A DNA stretch of 44,348 bases from an uncultured Lachnospiraceae bacterium (lineage in GTDB: Bacteria; Bacillota; Clostridia; Lachnospirales; Lachnospiraceae), in NCBI GenBank assembly GCA_949740535.1, contig CATJHO010000155.1, positions 1 to 44,348 of the forward strand, in the 5' to 3' direction. Each line of letters begins with the position of its first letter. Within the stretch, counting starts at the first letter, position 1. Position numbers and translations under genes: made by a program. This document shows, one piece after another, positions 24,154-31,501 of the stretch. A model generated the notes under the pieces. It was not told the DNA's origin, did not search any database, and was given only the letters and a program-made list of their open reading frames with translations.

Positions 24154-25113
24154 ATGAACAAGACAAAATCATTTTTCAGTAATAATATAGCTCTGGTAGG
24201 TCTTCTGATCGTGCTGTTTGTGGGCGTATGTGTTCAGAGAACCTTTGTGTCACCGGAAAATCTCTGCAACCTTCTCCGTTCCGCCAGTCTGATGGGATTT
24301 ATCGGAATCGGAATGACCTTTGTGGTACTCTGCGGGTCCATTGACTTAAGCGTGGCGTCGGTATTTGCTCTGGCCGGATATCTGATGCTGAATCTTTCTC
24401 AGTACAATCTTATTCTGGCGCTGCTTGTTCCCCTTCTGGCAGGGGCGGCTGTGGGATTTGTCAATGGTGTTCTGGTTGAGAAGCTTTCGATTCCGGCCTT
24501 TATCGCAACCCTGGCCACGCAGATGTTTATCCGGGGTCTGGTACAGATGTTCTGTAACCAGGAAACCTATAAGGTGGATTCTGTGCCGGTGCCGATTCTG
24601 GCGCTGGGACGTCTGACTTTCGGAAAGATCCTGCCGCTGCCGTTGATTCTGTTTGTAATTGCCACACTGATTGCGGCCTTCGTATTGAAGCGGCGCTTTA
24701 TCGGGCGTTCCATGTATATTGTGGGCGGCAATCTGGAAGCGGCGAACATGATGGGAGTAAGCGTACCAAAGACCATGATTACCGCGCATGTATTATGCAG
24801 TGTCTTGACCTGCATCGGCGGAATGATTTATACTTCTCGTGTAGGAGTTGCTTCCCCGCTGGCGGGAACCGGATATGAGATGTATGCCATTGCGGCGGTT
24901 GTTCTGGGCGGCGCAAAGCTCACAGGCGGTGTGGGAAAGGTGTCAGGAACCTTTATTGGTACGCTGATTATGTCTTCCTTTTCCAATATTTTCAGTATGC
25001 AGAACATTTTAAGCGCCGTGTGGTCGGATGTAGTCGTGGGATCCGTGCTTCTGATCGTGATTATGGTACAGGCGGTGGTAACCATTTACAGTAAAGGAAA
25101 GAAAGAGGCGTGA
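24154..25113 (+). CDS. Sugar ABC transporter permease (RbsC family), second
   Basis: A 319-residue paralogue of the preceding permease. GIGMTFVVLCGSIDLSVASVFALAGY, FIATLATQMFIRGLVQM, GGNLEAANMMGVSVP and IAAVVLGGAKLTGGVGKVSGT (given as separate blocks) match the CUT2 pattern. ATG 24154 has AAGGAGG in the 11-base gap. Operons with two different permeases are common for pentose and autoinducer-2-type importers. Its stop overlaps a GTG of the SDR gene. Confidence 0.95.
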   Translation: MNKTKSFFSNNIALVGLLIVLFVGVCVQRTFVSPENLCNLLRSASLMGFIGIGMTFVVLCGSIDLSVASVFALAGYLMLNLSQYNLILALLVPLLAGAAVGFVNGVLVEKLSIPAFIATLATQMFIRGLVQMFCNQETYKVDSVPVPILALGRLTFGKILPLPLILFVIATLIAAFVLKRRFIGRSMYIVGGNLEAANMMGVSVPKTMITAHVLCSVLTCIGGMIYTSRVGVASPLAGTGYEMYAIAAVVLGGAKLTGGVGKVSGTFIGTLIMSSFSNIFSMQNILSAVWSDVVVGSVLLIVIMVQAVVTIYSKGKKEA

Positions 25114-25115
25114 AT

Positions 25116-25904
25116 ATGGGGCGTTTGGATGGAAAGGCTGCTCTGATTACCGGAAGCAGCAGTGGAATCGGGTATGAGACAGCGAAGCTTTTTGCGGCAG
25201 AGGGAGCTTCGGTCATGGTGACAGGGCGGGACCAGGATCGCTGTGAGAAAGTAGTAAGGGAGATACGGGAAAATGGAGGAAGGGCAGAGTATATTCTCTG
25301 TGATCTCTACCGGGAGGATGCTCCGGACATACTGCTTGAGGAGATGGAAACGGTCTTCGGCGGCTTAGATATTCTGGTGAATAACGCAGCCTGGTGGAAG
25401 GGACAGCCCTTCCTTGAGACAAACCGGACGGATTTCCGCCGGGGCTTCAGCGAATATCTGGAGTCTGTGTATTTTCTGAGCCAGAGCGCTGCCCGGAAGA
25501 TGATTGACAAAAAGAAAAAGGGCAAGATTGTACATATTGCATCCACGGCAGCCTATTACGGAGAGCGGGGCATGAGCGTGTACTGTGCAGCCAAGGCGGC
25601 CCTTGTGAATCTGACCAGAGCTATGGCCCTGGAACTTGGACCACATGAGATCTATGTGAATGCTGTGGCGCCCGGAACGACCGTGACCAACAATGAGAGA
25701 CGCCCGGCCCATGTACTGGAGAGCTTCCGGCTGATGGGTGCTCTGCCCGAACTGAATACGGCAGAGAAGATTGCGCCGGCCGTTGTATTTCTTGCATCTG
25801 AGGAGAGTGACGGAATCACCGGCGAGACGCTGGCGGTGGACGGAGGCTGTGTGCAGATCCGGATGCCGGAGAAGCTGTATGAAGCGCCGATTACATTAGA
25901 ATAG
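25116..25904 (+). CDS. Short-chain dehydrogenase/reductase in the sugar operon
   Basis: A 262-residue classical SDR, NAD(P)-dependent. The cofactor motif TGSSSGIG lies at 12-19, NNAAW near 90, and the catalytic triad is Ser143 (HIAST), Tyr156 and Lys160 (YCAAK). The C-terminal SDGITGETLAVDGG is typical. The start is ATG 25116 with AGAGG seven bases upstream; GTG 25110 overlaps the permease stop and is a weaker choice. Placed right after the importer, it probably oxidises an imported pentitol to a ketopentose (for example L-arabitol or xylitol to L-xylulose) that feeds the kinase/epimerase genes upstream. The polyol identity is inference. Confidence 0.9.
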   Translation: MGRLDGKAALITGSSSGIGYETAKLFAAEGASVMVTGRDQDRCEKVVREIRENGGRAEYILCDLYREDAPDILLEEMETVFGGLDILVNNAAWWKGQPFLETNRTDFRRGFSEYLESVYFLSQSAARKMIDKKKKGKIVHIASTAAYYGERGMSVYCAAKAALVNLTRAMALELGPHEIYVNAVAPGTTVTNNERRPAHVLESFRLMGALPELNTAEKIAPAVVFLASEESDGITGETLAVDGGCVQIRMPEKLYEAPITLE

Positions 25905-25949
25905 AACAGCAGTATCTGGGGACTGCAATACGGAAAGAGAGATTTTACG

Positions 25950-26453
25950 GTGAACGAAGAGAGACAGACAAGGCTTTTGGAAGCTATGATGGAATTTGAC
26001 GGGGGGAATCCCCTGCGGATCCAGCATTTTCTGAAGGTCTGGGGCTTTGCCCGGCAGATTGGGAAGATGGAAGGGCTTGACCTTAAGATGCAGGAGATTC
26101 TGGAGACTGCCGCGATTGTGCATGATATTGGTATCAAAGTGTCGCTGGAAAAATATGGAGACTGCGGCGGCAGGCATCAGGAAGCAGAGGGACCGCCTCT
26201 GGCAGAGGAGATGCTTGAAAGGCTGGGGTATGATTTATCTCTGGTGGAGCGGGTTTCCTGGCTGGTGGGCCATCATCATACCTATAACCATGTGGAAGAA
26301 CTGGACCACCGGATTCTTTTGGAGGCAGACTTCCTGGTGAATTCCTATGAGAGCAGGGAAAGTATGGAAGCCATACAGGCATTTATGCGCAATGTATTCC
26401 GGACGCCTTCGGGGATCCGGCTGCTGAAGCTGCAGTGGGGATTGGAATCATAA
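25950..26453 (+). CDS. HD-domain phosphohydrolase-like protein
   Basis: A 167-residue, single-domain HD superfamily protein. Metal ligands are visible as the early His in RIQHFLKVWGFA, the HD pair in AAIVHDIGI, and the later GHHHTY; a final Asp is in ILLEADFLV. Members hydrolyse phosphomonoesters or nucleotides. The start is GTG 25950 with GGAAAGAGAG eight bases upstream; an internal ATG 36 bases further on is less favoured. It sits in the operon between the SDR and SIS genes. A role in removing a dead-end sugar phosphate is possible but unproven. The short gap before it contains a GCAGT/ACTGC hairpin that recalls the dispersed repeat ends. Confidence 0.8.
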   Translation: MNEERQTRLLEAMMEFDGGNPLRIQHFLKVWGFARQIGKMEGLDLKMQEILETAAIVHDIGIKVSLEKYGDCGGRHQEAEGPPLAEEMLERLGYDLSLVERVSWLVGHHHTYNHVEELDHRILLEADFLVNSYESRESMEAIQAFMRNVFRTPSGIRLLKLQWGLES

Positions 26454-26500
26454 TGTATGGGGGCTGGCCCTGTTGTACAGTTGGAAGGAGAGGAATAAGA

Positions 26501-27106
26501 ATGGACAGAAAAGAACGCTTAAAGAAAGCGATGAAGGACGAGGCGGAAGTACTCAGCAGAAATGCGGATCGGATTGACTATGAGGTGATGTCAAAGATTA
26601 CGGAGATTCTGGGTTCCGTAAAGAAGAAGGGAAGAAAGGTAATTCTGGCAGGCTGCGGGACAGCGGGCCAGGCGGCCAAGCGGATTGCCCATACCCTCTG
26701 TGTGGTGGAGGTTCCGGCGTTTTTCCTGTCTCCGGCAGATTCGGTTCATGGCGGACTGGGAGCTATGCAGGAAGGGGATGTGCTGATTCTGATCAGCAAG
26801 AGCGGGAATACCCAGGAGATTTTGAACTATCTCCCGGCGGCCCGGAAGAAGGGATTAACCGTCATTGGGGTGACGGAGAATGAGAATTCAAAGCTGGGTC
26901 TGGCGGCAGAGATTGTGTTGAAGATCAAGATTGACCGGGAGCCGGACTGCTGGGGCCTTGTCTCTTCGGCCAGCACCCTGGCCTTTATTTCGGCTTTTGA
27001 CGCCATGGCTTTTGCCATCATGGAAGAGACGGGATATACGAAGGAGGAATTTTATCTCATCCATACCGGCGGCGGTGTGGGAGATATACTGCGGAAAGAG
27101 CTGTAG
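26501..27106 (+). CDS. SIS-domain sugar-phosphate isomerase-like protein
   Basis: A 201-residue protein made of one SIS domain. ILAGCGTAGQAAKRIAHTL and ISKSGNTQEILNYL are the phosphosugar-binding loops, and FLSPADSVHGGLGAMQ resembles the KdsD/GutQ (arabinose-5-P isomerase) and 6-phospho-3-hexuloisomerase families. There are no CBS domains, unlike KdsD. It would interconvert an aldose- and ketose-phosphate. The start is ATG 26501 with AAGGAGAGG seven bases upstream; the longer frame overlaps the HD gene. It is last in the pentose/ABC operon and ends before a strong terminator. Confidence 0.85.
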   Translation: MDRKERLKKAMKDEAEVLSRNADRIDYEVMSKITEILGSVKKKGRKVILAGCGTAGQAAKRIAHTLCVVEVPAFFLSPADSVHGGLGAMQEGDVLILISKSGNTQEILNYLPAARKKGLTVIGVTENENSKLGLAAEIVLKIKIDREPDCWGLVSSASTLAFISAFDAMAFAIMEETGYTKEEFYLIHTGGGVGDILRKEL

Positions 27107-27132
27107 GACTGCCAGAACGACGAAGGCGGTCA

Positions 27133-27178
27133 AATAAACGGGCAGGTATTTCCGATATCCGGTGTCCGCCCGTTTATT
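27133..27178. terminator. Bidirectional terminator between SIS gene and Crp-type gene
   Basis: AATAAACGGGC (27133-27143) and GCCCGTTTATT (27168-27178) are perfect 11-bp arms, with further pairing of GGTATTTCC and GATATCC inside. The right arm contains the stop codon of the minus-strand gene. T-rich sequence is on both sides of the stem base. Confidence 0.6.
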
Positions 27179-27839
27179 CAGCTGCATCTGCATTTTGACT
27201 GTGGCCGGCGGCTGAGTAGCGTAGTAATTGGTAGGAGCCCTTGCCGGTCTTCACGACTACACCTTCTTTTTCATAGGTGTTTAGAATGCGTTGAAGCTGG
27301 CGGGCGCTGCAGTGCAGGCGGAAGGCGGTTTTTTCTATGCCTTTCAGCCTGCACTTTTCACATTGGAATTCCATGTAGGATAGAACTCTTTCCTGCAGGG
27401 TGGATGGGGCTGCGTCCAGGGTGGTCATTGCAGCCATTTTCTGAGCTATGCTTTCTCCTGCAAGATACATGAAGCCGCTGTTTTGGCAGAGCGTTTCCCT
27501 GTGGTGCCTGGTGATAAAGGCAACACTGGTGAGTTTTTTTGTAACTTTAGCATAGATGCTGGTGTTTTTTATGAGAAACAGATCCATTTCTCCAAGAATA
27601 TAACTGCCCTGTCCGGCGGCCAGGGAATACTTGCTGCCATCACTTCGGATGAAATAGATGGACAGCTCTCCGGAGAGTACGATTTGAAAAAGGGAATCAT
27701 CCAGCCAGGGCGCACAAATCAATTCTCCGGGTTCATATTCGATTAAGAATAATTCCAAAGGCAGGCTTTCCAGCAGATCTTTATATTTATATTCGGAGAT
27801 GGCATCCAGGACACGGCTTTTATCATAAATTTTTTTCAT
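27174..27839 (-). CDS. Crp/Fnr-family transcriptional regulator
   Basis: A 221-residue regulator: an N-terminal cyclic-nucleotide-binding-type beta barrel (about residues 20-120, with LAAGQGSYILGEMDLFL) and a C-terminal winged helix whose recognition part is FRLHCSARQLQRILNTYEKEGVVV. It has no Fnr-type N-terminal cysteine cluster, so an oxygen-sensing Fe-S centre is unlikely; the arginine and glutamate that fix cAMP are not clearly in place. The start is ATG 27839 with AGGAGA six bases upstream; an upstream ATG at 27911 would lie before the operator. It is divergent from a MATE exporter with a perfect palindrome between, so it likely controls itself and the exporter. Confidence 0.88.
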   Translation of the reverse strand: MKKIYDKSRVLDAISEYKYKDLLESLPLELFLIEYEPGELICAPWLDDSLFQIVLSGELSIYFIRSDGSKYSLAAGQGSYILGEMDLFLIKNTSIYAKVTKKLTSVAFITRHHRETLCQNSGFMYLAGESIAQKMAAMTTLDAAPSTLQERVLSYMEFQCEKCRLKGIEKTAFRLHCSARQLQRILNTYEKEGVVVKTGKGSYQLLRYSAAGHSQNADAAE

Positions 27840-27852
27840 GAATTTCTCCTTG

Positions 27853-27911
27853 AACGAGACATATGTCTCGTTTTTTGTATTTATTTTAGCGTATATTCTA
27901 ATTAAATTCAA
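27853..27911 (-). promoter_or_regulatory. Promoter of the Crp-type gene with perfect 20-bp palindrome
   Basis: On the minus strand TTGAAT (27911-27906), 17 bases, TAAAAT (27888-27883). Ten bases further is AACGAGACATATGTCTCGTT (27853-27872), a perfect palindrome that would block the start of transcription. It lies 60 bases before the MATE start and could serve both genes. GAGAC/GTCTC half-sites differ from the TGTGA half-site of classical Crp. Confidence 0.7.
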
Positions 27912-27931
27912 GATAGGGAGAGGTATTTAGC

Positions 27932-29293
27932 ATGTCATCTGTATTTGAAGGAGAAAATATACCATCAATAATTATGAAACTGGGCGTTCCGGCCATGCTC
28001 GGCCAGCTTGCCACATTGATCTATAATCTGGCAGATACTTATTTTGTGTCTTTGACAAAAAGTGCGGATCAGATTGCAGCGGTTACTCTTTGTGTTCCTG
28101 TTCTGTTGATTATTATGTCTGCTGCATGTGTATTTGGCATGGGAGGCAGCAGTGTGATTGCAAGACAGCTGGGAGAGGGAAGAAAAGACGATTCGGCCAA
28201 ATGCCTGAATTTCTGCATCTATTCCATAATCATTTCCGGAATCATTGTGCTTGTGGCCGGTCTTGTGGTGCTGAAACCTGCCGCGCATCTCATTGGAGCA
28301 GATGAAGGGAATCTTGGCTATACCTGTGATTATTTGAAATGGATTTTTATAGGAGCTCCATTTATTATGCTGTCAAATGGTTTGACGCATTCTCTGCGGG
28401 CAGTTGGGCTGATTAAGGAAAGCACCATCGGCATTGCGGTAGGAAATGGGGTAAATATTGTTTTAGACTGGATTTTTATTGTGGTTTTTCATATGGGAAC
28501 TGCAGGAGCAGCTTTGGCTACGTCTATAGGATTCTTATGTGCTTCTGTATATTATTGTGCCTGTCTTATCCGTGAAGAGCGAAAGGGAAATGAATTGGCC
28601 GTATTATCGCCTGGAAGCTTTCAGCCCACAAAACAGATGGTTAAAAATGTGACTGCGATAGGTATTCCCGGAGCGCTTATCACCGTTATGATGAGTGTCT
28701 CTAACATTATCCTCAATAATTATATCGGGCTCTATGGCTCCGACGCCGTGGCGTCCTATGGCATTGCCTATAAAATTGATATGTTTCCGATCATGCTGTC
28801 GGTAGGACTGTCACAGGGGATTGCGCCGCTGCTGGGATTTTATTATGGTGCGGGACGGGAAAAACCTCTGGAAAAAGCTATGAGACTCAGCAGTATTTAT
28901 GGAATGGTCCTTGGCGGCTTGTTTACGGCTCTTTTTATGGTATTTGGCAGAAGTTTTGCGTCGATCTTTCTCTATGAAGAGAATCTGATATCACAGACGG
29001 CCCATTTTCTGCGTCTGCTGTGTTTTCATGCGCCGCTGCTTGGGATTATTCATATGGTCACTTCTTATTTTCAGGCTCTTGGAAAAGCAGGGGGCTCTCT
29101 TGCGGTCACAGTGCTCCGAAATGTGGTGCTCTTTATTCCCGGTGTCATTGTGCTGAATTATTTTTGGAAACTGAATGGGGTTATTTTGACACAGCTGATT
29201 GTAGAGGGAATTCTGTCGGTGATATGCCTGATGATGTATCGTATTTCTTCACCAAAGCGGCTGATGCTGTCTAAATTATGCAAAGAAGGATGA
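27932..29293 (+). CDS. MATE-family efflux transporter
   Basis: A 453-residue cation-coupled multidrug/toxin exporter with twelve membrane segments in two homologous halves. The family N-terminus MKLGVPAMLGQLATLIYNLADTYFVS (split here, about residues 16-41), the FGMGGSSVIARQLGEGR loop, GAALATSIG, and in the second half ASYGIAYKIDMFP and GLSQGIAPLLGFYYGA are typical of the DinF/NorM-like clostridial group. The start is ATG 27932 with GGGAGAGG ten bases upstream. It is divergent from the Crp-type regulator and probably its main target. The substrate cannot be read from sequence. Confidence 0.95.
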   Translation: MSSVFEGENIPSIIMKLGVPAMLGQLATLIYNLADTYFVSLTKSADQIAAVTLCVPVLLIIMSAACVFGMGGSSVIARQLGEGRKDDSAKCLNFCIYSIIISGIIVLVAGLVVLKPAAHLIGADEGNLGYTCDYLKWIFIGAPFIMLSNGLTHSLRAVGLIKESTIGIAVGNGVNIVLDWIFIVVFHMGTAGAALATSIGFLCASVYYCACLIREERKGNELAVLSPGSFQPTKQMVKNVTAIGIPGALITVMMSVSNIILNNYIGLYGSDAVASYGIAYKIDMFPIMLSVGLSQGIAPLLGFYYGAGREKPLEKAMRLSSIYGMVLGGLFTALFMVFGRSFASIFLYEENLISQTAHFLRLLCFHAPLLGIIHMVTSYFQALGKAGGSLAVTVLRNVVLFIPGVIVLNYFWKLNGVILTQLIVEGILSVICLMMYRISSPKRLMLSKLCKEG

Positions 29294-29313
29294 TCTGCGC
29301 TGCAGTTTTGTGG

Positions 29314-29404
29314 TAAAATAGATTTGTAAGAATTTTCGCGTCTCTAGAGATATGCCTTTGTAAAGAGAGGGCAGGGATGTGAAGCTGCGAAAAAATCAAA
29401 TCTA
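29314..29404 (+). promoter_or_regulatory. Promoter-like and palindromic leader of the PfkB gene
   Basis: TGG-TAAAAT (29311-29319) is an extended -10 without a clear -35. TAGATTTG (29319-29326) and TTTTCGC (29333-29339) are matched in order by GCGAAAA (29387-29393) and CAAATCTA (29397-29404), making a split inverted repeat that closes just before the ribosome site. TTGTAAAGAGAGGGCAGGGA inside is nearly the same as a stretch at 38715-38735. Confidence 0.45.
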
Positions 29405-29415
29405 TGGAGAGAACT

Positions 29416-30420
29416 ATGAAAAAGGGAATTTGTGCAGCCGGGAACCTGATTGTAGATATTACATATCCCATAGAAGGATGGCCCAGGCAGAGTGAGCTTA
29501 CAACAATCACAGAAGGGATCACACGGTCCATGGGCGGAGCTGTGTGCAATGTACTTACGGATTTGGCAAAGCTGGACCCGGATCTGCCTCTGGAGGCTCT
29601 GGGTGTTATTGGGGAAGATCCGGAAGGAGATTTTATTCTGGAGGAGCTTGGAAGGTTTGAGCAGATAGACTTGAGCCTGTTGAAGCGCCGTGGAAAGACC
29701 TCTTTTACGGCAGTGATGAGTGACAATACCACGAAGAAGCGGACTTTTTTCCAGTACCGGGGCGCAAATGCTTATTTTGATGAGACTTGTGTGGACTGGG
29801 AACGGCTAAAGGGCGGACTTCTTCATGTGGGATACATTCTGTTACTGGATGCACTGGACCAGAAGGACGCAGAATACGGAACAAAGATGGCGCGCTTTCT
29901 GGCCGGGGCTAAAAGGCACGGAATCAAGACCTCGATTGATGTAGTGAGTGAAACGGGAGATCGGTTCCGCACTCTGGCGCCTCCGGCTCTGAAGTATACA
30001 GACTATTGCGTGATCAATGAACTGGAAGCCCAGCAGATTACAGGAGTGCTTCTGCGTGACGAGGAGGAACGGCTGTATAAGGAGCATATGGAGGAGGCTC
30101 TCTGGAAAATGAAGGAGCTTGGAGTATCCACCTGGGCGGTGATTCATTATCCGGAAGGCGGCAGCGGGCTGGATGAGAGCGGCAGCTTTATAAGTCTTAA
30201 CAGCTTAAACCTTCCTGAAGGCTGGATCAAAGGAACGGTAGGGGCCGGTGACGCCTTCTGTGCCGGTGTTCTCTATGGAGCCTGGAAAGAATGGTCTCTT
30301 AAGGAGAGCATTCGTCTGGGTATCTGCACGGCGGCAGCTTCTCTGTCAGAGCCGGGAGCCACGGAAGGAGTGGGCCCTATGGAACAGGTTATGAACCTTG
30401 AGGAGAGGTTTGGAGTATAA
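29416..30420 (+). CDS. PfkB-family carbohydrate kinase
   Basis: A 334-residue ribokinase-like kinase. The N-terminal GNLIVDITYP and MGGAVCNVLTDLAKL form the substrate side; the C-terminal signature GTVGAGDAFCAGVLYGAW carries the catalytic Asp and anion hole. It could phosphorylate a sugar, a nucleoside or a deoxy-sugar acid; PfkB members include 2-keto-3-deoxygluconate kinase. The start is ATG 29416 with GGAGAG upstream; ATG 29404 overlaps that site. It follows the MATE gene by 120 bases and its 3' end overlaps the convergent HAD gene by 32 bases. Confidence 0.9.
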   Translation: MKKGICAAGNLIVDITYPIEGWPRQSELTTITEGITRSMGGAVCNVLTDLAKLDPDLPLEALGVIGEDPEGDFILEELGRFEQIDLSLLKRRGKTSFTAVMSDNTTKKRTFFQYRGANAYFDETCVDWERLKGGLLHVGYILLLDALDQKDAEYGTKMARFLAGAKRHGIKTSIDVVSETGDRFRTLAPPALKYTDYCVINELEAQQITGVLLRDEEERLYKEHMEEALWKMKELGVSTWAVIHYPEGGSGLDESGSFISLNSLNLPEGWIKGTVGAGDAFCAGVLYGAWKEWSLKESIRLGICTAAASLSEPGATEGVGPMEQVMNLEERFGV

Positions 30421-31228
30421 ACTTTTCCACTGCCCAGGCCACACCGCATTCATCATTGGTAAAAGGAGCAATACAGTCTGCCTGTTCCTGTGTCTCCGGA
30501 TAAGCGTTTTTCATGGCAATGCCAAGGCCGGCATATGTGAGCATGGGAATGTCATTAAATCCGTCGCCGCAGGCCATGACTTCCTCTCTGGTAATATGCA
30601 GATATTCGCAGATGCTGGCCAGGGCCTTATCCTTGGCAACGCCTTTTGGCGCCAGCTCCAGAAAATAAGACTCTGCAAAAAAGCTGTCACAGATATGGGA
30701 ATAGGCAGCAAGGAATTCATCACGGGCTTTTACAAGCCGTTCGTGTTCTCCCGCCCCCAGAATCTTGGGAATGGGATAGTCCAGAAATTCCGGAAGATCC
30801 AAAACCTTTTTGACAACAGCTGAGTTGCATCTGCATTCGGCCAGAACATAAGGATCCGTATCTGTCTCTGCCACAATACAGGTGTCTGTATAAGAAAGGG
30901 GCTGGGCGCCGTATTTTCTTACAATGGCACAGGTGTCAGCGATGGCTTCCTTTGGGAAAAACAGCTGCTGAATCATGGCGCCGGTTTTGTAATCAAAGAT
31001 TTTACCGCCATTAAAAGCGGCGATGATTCCGCCACGTTTCTCAAATTCCAGTTCCTTTGCAAGACCGGTAATCCCCATAACTGAACGGCCGGATATCAAA
31101 ATTACATTCACACCCAGGTCCATGGCTTTCCAGAGGGCCTCTTTATTCCTTGGCGGAAGGTTTTTACTGCTGTCTGTTAAAGTTCCGTCTAAATCCAGTG
31201 CCAGTGCTTTGTATTTTAAGTTTTCCAT
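30389..31228 (-). CDS. Cof-type HAD-superfamily sugar-phosphate phosphatase
   Basis: A 279-residue Mg-dependent phosphatase. Motif I is LALDLDGTLTD with nucleophile and acid Asp, motif II is ILISGRS, motif III has the Lys in KGVAKDKALASI, and motif IV is ACGDGFNDIPML. A type-IIB cap lies between motifs II and III. Members dephosphorylate sugar phosphates, FMN or related compounds. The start is ATG 31228 with a GGGGGAC site upstream on the minus strand; the frame extends 48 codons further but without a ribosome site. It is convergent with the PfkB gene, overlapping it by 32 bases. Confidence 0.92.
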   Translation of the reverse strand: MENLKYKALALDLDGTLTDSSKNLPPRNKEALWKAMDLGVNVILISGRSVMGITGLAKELEFEKRGGIIAAFNGGKIFDYKTGAMIQQLFFPKEAIADTCAIVRKYGAQPLSYTDTCIVAETDTDPYVLAECRCNSAVVKKVLDLPEFLDYPIPKILGAGEHERLVKARDEFLAAYSHICDSFFAESYFLELAPKGVAKDKALASICEYLHITREEVMACGDGFNDIPMLTYAGLGIAMKNAYPETQEQADCIAPFTNDECGVAWAVEKFILQTSPQGS

Positions 31229-31389
31229 ATGGCGTCCCCCTTGGTTTATCGCATTTGATATTATTATACTGTGCAGGGCGGGAAAGGGCAATACCTTTGT
31301 CCCAAAGAGTGTGCCTTGTGCCGGCATGTCTATTTGCCGTTCCCAAAAGATCATACTTGCATTCGTTTCCATAAAATGATAGGATAAAT

Positions 31390-31419
31390 TTGGTTAGTTT
31401 TATTAATAAACTATATAAT
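31390..31419 (+). promoter_or_regulatory. Promoter of the isomerase-xylB genes
   Basis: TTGGTT (31390-31395), 18 bases, TATAAT (31414-31419), about 80 bases upstream of the isomerase start. The region is AT-rich and AATAAACTATATAATAAAA stands out. Confidence 0.5.
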
Positions 31420-31446
31420 AAAATCCCGGTTCTTCAGGGCAGAATT

Positions 31447-31481
31447 TCTAAATCAGGAGTGGAAAGCGGCTGTGGAACTGG
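31447..31481. repeat. Partial copy of the dispersed hairpin repeat
   Basis: TCTAAATCAGG...GGCTGTGGAACTGGAACAGCAG resembles the right end of the 12101-12204 copy (TCTAAAAGAGG...GGCTGTGG...GGAACTGGAA). Here the end motif GGAACTGGA runs directly into the start motif AACAGCAG. It sits just before the isomerase ribosome site. Confidence 0.45.
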
Positions 31482-31501
31482 AACAGCAGGAGGAAGTACG
31501 A

